From Chloranthus sessilifolius (taxonomy: Eukaryota; Streptophyta; Magnoliopsida; Chloranthales; Chloranthaceae): a stretch of 64,000 bases of DNA. Location of the stretch: NCBI GenBank assembly GCA_021018995.1, contig CM037590.1:42906287-42970286 (forward strand). The letters are read 5' to 3'. The notes beneath the pieces are model-generated. The model worked only from the letters and a program-made list of their open reading frames with translations, did not search any database and was not told the origin of the DNA. A program made the position numbers and the translations under genes. Below are positions 23,301-32,300 of this stretch, one piece after another (position 1 is the first letter of the stretch; each line of letters starts with the position of its first letter).

Positions 23301-26300
23301 AATTTCGAATATTTCCACTATTCAATTCATTCTAAAGTTAATCCCAAATTCGCGTATTAGGGTTTTAGCGTGTTGTCCCACATCACTTAGGTAAATGCTT
23401 TATAAAAAATGTATCTATAAACAAGTGAAGTAAGTCTATAGGGCGGAGTGCTAGTTTTATCTCTTGGCCAATCAGAGGGTAAGGTCAACAAGCTTAATTT
23501 CTAGGGTTTGTACCTCAACTTACTGAGTGAAGGGGAAAAAAATCATCCTTATCGATTGAAGTAGTTGATTGTCTCATACCTGTGGTCTAATGTGGAGGAA
23601 TCGAAACCAGGGTATTGCATTATCCGTCTTGACCATAAAGTCTATGCTTCCTATCTTATCAATATTCCATGATTTTTTACCTTTCTTACTGTTTGGTTTG
23701 TTTCTGTAGGCTTCCACACTTTATTTCAATCTTTTTTCGTAACCGAATTAAATAATATGATTGGAAAGTACAGATCGCTAGGCTATGAATTGAATAATAT
23801 GATTGGAAAGTGCAGATTGCTAACTCTATGTCACATCTGAACGACATTTCTTTTTGTTTTCCCTATGTTTCTGCGTTCAAGTTATTTGAAATTTTTACTT
23901 GTCATGTTCTATTGATGAGACTCAAAGTCACTTTGTTTATTGTGTTTATATCTGTTGTGATTTTCTGGTAGTGTAAGATCACATTTAGTTCACTTTCTAC
24001 TAATTATGATCGTTTACATGCTGCATAAGTTGACTCTCAGAAATGCATATCTCATGGAGTTTTTTCTTTGGGTTAGTGTTGGATTGTGTTTGTTGTTGAA
24101 GGTTTCTCAAACTTTTCAGGAGATTTGGTTGGCACCTCTTTACATGATGAAGGTGGAAGGGATCTAGAACATAATCATCGTGCTGTTGCCCCCGTTTCGC
24201 CATCTTCTTCAGGTGGGTTCCGTCAGTTTTTCTTCAAAGGACTATGTAGAGAAGATATGCCTGCACAGCATGTTTTTGGTGGAAATTTGGAATTATTGTA
24301 CAAGAAATGTTGTTTGCCCCAAGAATCTGCTTTTGGGACTGTAGGGTGGCTGAGGTCTTGGGAACATTCAATGGTCAGATCAGATAGGGTTGCCACAGTG
24401 AAATTGAATGACTCCCAAACTGTTATGGCCCTTTTGGCAGAATCTAAGCGTTTTGGAGATTTCAGCAGGACTTTGTTCCCTTCTCGGTTCGTATGTCTCT
24501 AGCTTCATTTGGTTTGTGCCTCCTAACACTTTTCCCTATTTTTCCAGGTAGCGGTGGGAAAATAGAATCATCTCCTGGATTTCATTACAGGCTTTTTAAG
24601 CCTCTGTTCCCTTTAATCTTGATGTTGACGAGTTGACATGTTGACATGTTGATGATTCTTTTATCTTCTCTTTTTGTTTGAAAATGGGATAGTTTGCTTA
24701 GTTATATGCTACTCTTTTTATCAGTTAAAAAAGCATCTGACAGTTGATATCTTGTCTCCAGGTCAAGAGCAGGAGAATCCCTTGACGTTACTTGGACAAT
24801 ATAGCGATGATGAATTAGATGAGGAAGGGAGTAAAACACCAGAGCAGGTTGATGGGACCAGTACTCTGAACAATCACAATGGCCAGGTCTTTCTATTGTC
24901 TCAGTTTGCTTCCCACTTTGAATTTCTTTTATCTATGTGTTTTCCCCTTAAATGTCTCTGCATTAGGATCCATTGTTTAGATTTTATTTTGTAGGAAATG
25001 GGAAAATACACTCGAGTTCTAGAGCATGTGCCACGTGATCCCAACTTCCGAGTTGGCACTCGTTCTCTACGGGTTCACTAGTTCCTCTAGGGTTCTAGAA
25101 TTTTTTCGGGGACATCTATGCCTTCATTTCATGGGTCAAAGATATGAGTTATCTCTAAAAAATTTCACCATTGACCTATGGTCATTGGTCGACCTTGTGC
25201 ATGTGCACGTGGATGATATATATGCATACACATTGTCTTCATGTAGCTTGATGTTTGTGGCACCTTTGAACATTTCCTTTTCTTATCATATGGCTGGAAA
25301 ACCAATTTTCATTCCATATTTCCCCGTTTGTAAATTTTTTATGGCGTGCAATTTTGTTTATTCTAGGTTCTCTTATAATATTTCAACTCAATTACTTTTT
25401 AGCTTTTTTCTAATACACCCTGGTGCCTTGGTTCCTGGGTTCGAATCGTGCTTAACACATTTGTCATGTGAGTATGGCTGCTCTGAGATACATATTCTAA
25501 TCTAAGTGCTTTTGATTGATCAGGCAAAGGAGCAAATAGATGTAGAGGGTGGTGGTGTGAAATGCGACACAGGCAATGACCTTGCTGCTCAGGTTGTTAA
25601 GCAAGAGAGCACAAACAAGGACTTGGATGCTATTGACAACCTGGATGATAATAATATTGAAGAAGGCGAAGTTATTGTCACGCACACAGTGAATCCATGC
25701 AATGAAACCGATTCAATCACACAAGAAGGCGTTCTCATATCTTCTGGAGTGAAAATAATCGGAGATGTAACTAATGGATGGAAGCTTGTGATGGATGAAG
25801 AGAGCAGTCAATATTATTACTGGAATACTTTTACAGGAGAAACTTCATGGGAAGTACCTGATGTTTTGGTCCAGGGAACAGAAATTACCGCTGGCCAGAA
25901 AGTTTCTGCTGTTAAAGAAGAAAAGGAGAGTGAGCCTGCAGACAATAGTAATGGGTTACTTCAAGTGTACCCAAATGTCGCAACAATTGACGAACCTAAG
26001 AATACTGATGTGACTGCTGAAACTGAGGAAAATCATGGTCGCTTTGAAATGGATATGCAGGATGAAGGATGCAAAGGTCAAACCCAAGAATTTTTCAAGT
26101 TGCAGACTGATGCAAATTTATCTGCATCAAACAACTGCGACATTGCAATTATTGCATCTTTCGGTGAAGCTTCTGCAGTATATGCTTTTGATCATTCACA
26201 GCAATCAAGAATTACTCCATCCGTACCCAAGGGGTCAACAACCACCGGAGAGGCGTGCCTTGTAGCAGCAAATCATGAAGACAAGCATAAAGATCCAATA

Positions 26301-29300
26301 ATACCCAATCACTATCATGAATCAGATATCACTTCTGCTCGGCTTGTGGAACACTGCGAAAGTTTGTTGCAGAAGTTGAAGGGATTGGAGGGGTATGGTA
26401 TCACATATATTTTCTCCACCTGTAGCTCTGTTTGTTCTGTATTAGTTCCTTTCGGATTCGATCCCCACCCAAACCGAAACGAAAACTCAAAATTTCAGGG
26501 TGTTTTGTATGGGCATCAAAATTTCGGCCAAATTTCGGATTTCGGTTTCAGTCCCCACTGAAACCAAAATGAAATCCAACATTTTGATCCTTGTTCCTAG
26601 TATTTATACTGTTAGTAGTTTTTTACATGCAAGAATCTTTTTACCCTTGTATATTGGGTGCATACTATCATTTTCCAGTAATTGAACCTTGTTCCTCATA
26701 TTTTACTAATACTATAATCTAACACTACATACGTTTCAGTGCCAGTGACAACACTCATGCGTGTGATCGGATATTGAAGTATGTGATGGAAATTGAGACA
26801 CGACTTTCTGATTGCAAAGCTCTTTCATTGTACGGCTCATCTCTTCTTCCATTTTGGATGCATACTGAAACACAACTTAAACGGCTTCAGTTTGCTATTG
26901 AAGAAGCTTCTCGATCTGCTAAGTTTGGAGACTTGAACGGAATGGAAACTGGGAAAATTTCTTCGGATCAAAGTCATATTACCTCATGGCCAAGCAAGGG
27001 AGCAGAATCTGCAGTAGACGGGAACAAAAAAGGAGTGGTATTTTCTAATGTTGAAGATGCATATGATGTATTTAAAGAAATGGTTCACAAAGAAGTGCAC
27101 GAGATACCTACCAATGAAGATGTTATCAAAATTAAAAACAACTCTCATGTGGGAGAAGACATGGATATGGATGTGGACATGGAGGTAGATGAAGATACTC
27201 CTGCAAACAACATAGATTCTGCAGATGCATCAGCTACCCAATATTTTACTCCACACGAGCAACTTTTTCTGCCAAACACACCTCTTAAATGCCCATCTCC
27301 AATTCTTGTAAATGAATCTGATGTCCCACCTCCGCCAGATGATGACTGGATTCCTCCACCACCTCCTGATAATGATATGGTTCCACCACCACCACCTGAT
27401 GAGCCACCTCCATCATATCCTGAGACAATACCTCCTCTTCCTTACACAGATCAATATAACTTGGTGTACCAAATTCCTAGTTTTGACTACTATACCCCCA
27501 CAGTAACTGAAATTGCAAATTCTAATTATTATACCCCTATGGAAGGGGCTCAAATTGTTGTAAATGCCTTCACGGAAGCTACATCAGCCATAGTTAATCC
27601 CATCGAACCTGTTGTTTATTATGACCTTCCGAGTGGAACAGTTCCTCCTGAACCTATAATAAGTAGCGTGGAGCCTTCCTTCTATGGTGAATCTGGAACT
27701 GTTGGATATCACGATAAAGGTGCTCCTGATCATATGGGATCTGTTGGGATTACAGCAGAGTCTAGCATCAGTTCATTACCAAGTATGCAAGTTGCGTATG
27801 CTACTAATACTGTTTGCAGTGGAAATGAGATGATAGCCGTACAGACAACATCTGTTTCAGCCACAGCAGAAGCAGCAGGGACTGCTGTATCAAATGAAAA
27901 TGTTGAGGCTGCACCATTGGTAGCTGCTACCAAAAATCTGCCTAAAGGTCTGATATTGATTTTTGTTTAAATCAACATGCTTTATTTGATGGTTCTAAAA
28001 TGCGATAACTCTACTTGACTCGAAAGTCAGTTGAGTCGAGTTAATTCGAAGACTCGAATAAACTTGACTTGCTCCGACTCGGTAATTCAATAGATATTTT
28101 GAAAAATATATATCTTATCAAAATAAACAAATATGTTTTACAAGGTAAAAGATGGAAAGATATGTTGACAAAATGTGTAGTTTAATATTTTTTAAAAAAA
28201 TATAAGGTTTCTAAAACCTTCTCTTTTAAAAATAATTTTTATAAGGTAGTTTATGAAACCCTGATTGCATCATCCTACCAAAATCTTGACTCAACTCAAA
28301 ATCCCGGTGAGTTGAGTAGCTCGGCCTAGTTAACTCGTTGATTCGCCGAGTTTTAAAACTATGATTTAAAGTTCAGTAGTGTAAATTTTTTGTAAGAAGG
28401 GCATCACACCTCCGGGTTGTTTTTTGGTTGATGTGTATTAATTGGGCTAGACAGCCTGTACGAAATTTGTATAGTTTTTCTTTATTAGAGAGCTGGTAGT
28501 AGGTGACCGACCCGCTCAAACGTACACGGAAATTTCTCTGTGCTTGATCTCCATGCTCATAAATTCTGCGTGAATCTCACGGTCCAAGTGGTGCACAGGG
28601 CAGATGCCGTATCTGTCTGACCAAATCAGTCACCTAATACCAGAATTTTCACTGATCAATCACCTAATACCAGAATTTTCACTGATCAATTACCGTACAA
28701 ACATATTTCAATTTTTTTATTTTCTTTCATTTTCATATATTTAAGTATCTCTTTAATTCTGCTCTTTTTTCTTATATTTTCTTTCATTTGCTATTTTTAG
28801 GTAGTTTTTCTTCAGTATTGGTCTTTTCATAATTAAACACAATGTTTTTTTGTTTTTGTTTTTAAATTTATCGGTAAAGATTTAGTTTCTATAAAGAGAA
28901 TAAAATATACATCTGGGTCGGATCTAAGCAAGGAAATAGGAAAACAAAAAAGACAAAAACAGGGACATAAAAGGGCTCCCCAAAACCCCCAGACATGGAA
29001 CTGCCCAAGTTACATTTTTTCAGTTAGGAGAACCCATGATCTTTAAATCTCAGCTGCAGAGGTGCCGTCGAAAGGCTTTGCTCAACTGGCCTAAAAGAGC
29101 AACTGATTGGTGATTTTGGAAATAAACATAATGTTTTGATATATAATATTACTTGGGCATGTGACTGTTTTGACCTACTTGAACGTGCCTGGTTGGTGAC
29201 CACAAATTTCAGTGTGCTTTTGTTACACAGATTAAGTTCACTGATAACTCTTATATCTGTTTTATTGACTCTTATATCTGTTTTTTAATTGTGAGTTTTT

Positions 29301-32300
29301 TTCCCCTTCCAGTTGTTAGTAGCAAGAGACGGACTGTTGCTGTCTCAACTACTCTGAGATCTAATAAGAAGGTTTCCAGTTTAGTGGACAAGGTACATTT
29401 GAATTCTTATTTACTCTTATGACCTAATGGAAACTCACATATATGCCAAGAATAGATTTTTGGTATGTTGGGTGCTCATTTCCATTTTTGATGGGTCAAT
29501 CATTTTTTCCTTTCAGTTTAATTTCCATATAGAAAATTCCCCCCTACTTAGAAGAGAATCAAATTTTTACTTCAATAAATTATGTATAAGGTACCTTTGA
29601 GTTATTATGTACTCTTGAACTAATGGGAACTCACATATGTGCCAAGAATCATGGTTCAAAATTTTGGCTGAAATGTTTCGGTTTCGGTCTGTGTTGAAGT
29701 TTTCGAAACCGAAACAATTACTACAAATTTCGGTAATTTTCGGACTGTTGAAGTTTTCGGCCAAAATTCAAAAATTCGGCTGAAATTTCTGTTTCGGTCC
29801 CCACCGAAACCGAAATGTTGATCCTTGCCAAGAACAGTTTTTTGGTATGTTGAAAATCTCATTTCCATTTCCGATGCATCAATCAATTCTTCCTTTTAGT
29901 TTAACTTCCATATTGAGAATACCCCCGTACTTAGAAGAGAATAATCGTTTTACTTGAGTAGATTATGGGAGTGTTTTGCAGTGAAGTTTTTTTTTTAAAA
30001 AGTGAAAATGGATAGATGCAGCAAATGGAGAGGGTGTATTTATCAATAGCATTTGTTTTTTAGTTTTGTTTACTTAAGTGCTCAAGCTTCAATTTGTTTC
30101 TGTTAGTGGAAGGCTGCCAAGGAGGAGTTGCACGGAGATGAGGAAGATGAACCCGAAAATGCTTATGAAATCTTAGAGAAGAAGCGGCAAAAGCAAATAG
30201 AGGTTATTACATATGCAATCCTTGCTTCAATTGTTTTGCAAGTTTTAGTTCTGTCAGTGCTTTACCTACATTCTTCATTGCAGCAATGGCGCGCACAACA
30301 AATTGCCAGTGGAGAGGCTCGAGATAATGCTAATTTCCAACCTTTGGGTGGTGACTGGTATGGTTGCTTTGAATCAACATGAATTTGTTACTTGTATTAT
30401 GAACTCGTAGTTTGACTATAATAGGCATAGTTATCATTATCGTATAGGTGACGACAAAATTATGTCAGGCCCTTCCAAACAAAATAAAAAACTCACTAAG
30501 TTGAAATTTTGGAAGAAGTTAAAGCCTTGACTCCCTTTTCTGACCATATCATATGATTAGGTACCACAAATATGCTGAACATTTGAAAACATATCCCAAA
30601 AGACTATTGAAAGGAATGTGTATTGATGCTTCAAAACATCAATACTATAAGAATATTTATTATTTTAACCAGCAAATCAGGACACTTTAGTTGGACTAAC
30701 GAAATTTTTTATGGCAAATGGCTCTCTTGCATCTTTTATGCTGAAATGTCAACACAGCCCACTGTACACCCTCCAAATTCTCAAATTTTGAAATTCGAGG
30801 CGACCTTTTTATGCATCTAATCTGGCCTCCAACAGATCGATCATATTGCTAATAAGTGGATTCTTTGAACTATGTTGAGCAACTTCAACACGTCTTTGCA
30901 AAAAAAGAGTTATTATTATTTATTTATTTAGTTTTTACAATCGAGTTGAAGAAACATGATGGTCCAAACTGGTCTTGAATTCATTATGTGATTTTAAACT
31001 AGTCTCTTCTGAGTGTGTTGATAAGAGAAGCAGCCAAATAAATTAATTTCTTATGCAACATAAAAATTCACATTATAAACTCTCCAAAAAAATATTTGTG
31101 TAATTACTCATCCCTAATGTCTATAGATTTAGAAGAAGCCATAATAATGACAAGTCCTACTCTTGATATCAAGCAACAAATGAAATAAGGTTTGGGAGAG
31201 AGAAGATAGCACACCTGAAAGAAAACAGGGAGAGGACAGGAGTGAGACAGATGGGTAAAGAGAATAGTGAAGGAGAGAGTGGGGGAGAATGAGGGAATCG
31301 TGAGAGAATGAGAAAGAGAGTCTTGAGGATGACGATCAGAGAATTAGATGGGAGGGAGTCGGAAACCAAGAGAAGGTATGAGTTTTTTAGTGTGAGTTTT
31401 TTTTAGGAACTTGGGTTGTGATCATGCGTTTTATGATTTCACGAGAGCATGAAATCTTAACGTTCTTTTTAAAATATAATTTTTTAAAATCAAGTGTAAA
31501 TTTTAAAATTCGAGATTTTACTTCCAAACTTACCATTTTCAAAGATGGTAATATTGCTAACTACAAAATCACACTTAATCATATGATTCATAGGTATTGC
31601 CAAGCTCACTCTAAACTTGGTTACTCTGCAATCTTTTGTTCCTTCTCTCACTACTTTATTTGTTTTCCCTTTTTACTTCTTCGTTCTTATAAATCATCTA
31701 AACTCTAAAGCTTTATGCTTTGTACAAGTTTCTGATGAACCCTAAGACCAAACCATCTCAAATGATATTTCTTAATTTTCCCTTTCATTTCGGCTACCCT
31801 TAAACTGCTTATGACTGGATTCTACTCCTATCCTTTCTTGTACTATCGACAAGCTGTTTTAGACTTTTAGGGCATATTGTTTCTAATTTTATCCTTTTTT
31901 CCAATGCGGTCTGCTGTTTCAAATGCTATCCTTTTTTCCAATGCGGTCTGCTGTTTCTAATACTATCCTTTTTGTTACCATGCTCAGTTGATCAACATTG
32001 ATTTGCCTCCCGTATCATACATAATAAATTCGGTAACTATATGTAGCTTTGAAAACAGAGCATACATAATATTTATCAGAGGAAGATAGTCTGGCGCTCC
32101 AAACAAAGGTGATCCAACAAACTGTACCATCATTGAGGTTTGCAAATCAAATCAGTGGCCTCACTGACCTTGGTAGTCTGGGCCCACACTACGATTTCTC
32201 TTTTTCATCATCGTCCTTTTATCATTATTGGCATGCATATCTCCCACTAGGAGTATGCATAACAGTAACAATATAATCACACATGAAGTGAGTGACTCAG

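Larger units (their letters stand above)
11382..24119 (+). other. FNBP4-like intron 1, nested retrotransposons
   Basis: 12.7 kb. Order: unique DNA 11382-11680; L1 LINE about 11681-16200; decayed gypsy body about 16217-18315 continuing at 21593-21906; solo LTR A 18316-21592, itself holding an L1 (about 19421-21540); LTR B 21907-about 23387; then about 730 bp of AT-rich DNA (23388-24119) with an oligo repeat AATTGAATAATATGATTGGAAAG near 23745-23810. All elements are on the plus strand, the same as the gene. Confidence 0.75.

Noticed and set aside
21907..23387. LTR B as the 3' LTR of the neighbouring gypsy body
   Set aside because: No polypurine tract precedes it, and no matching 5' LTR was seen upstream of the gag remnant.
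31169..31369. Minus-strand ORF rich in Ser, Leu and Pro
   Set aside because: Translation of a GA-rich tract inside an intron of the FNBP4-like gene.
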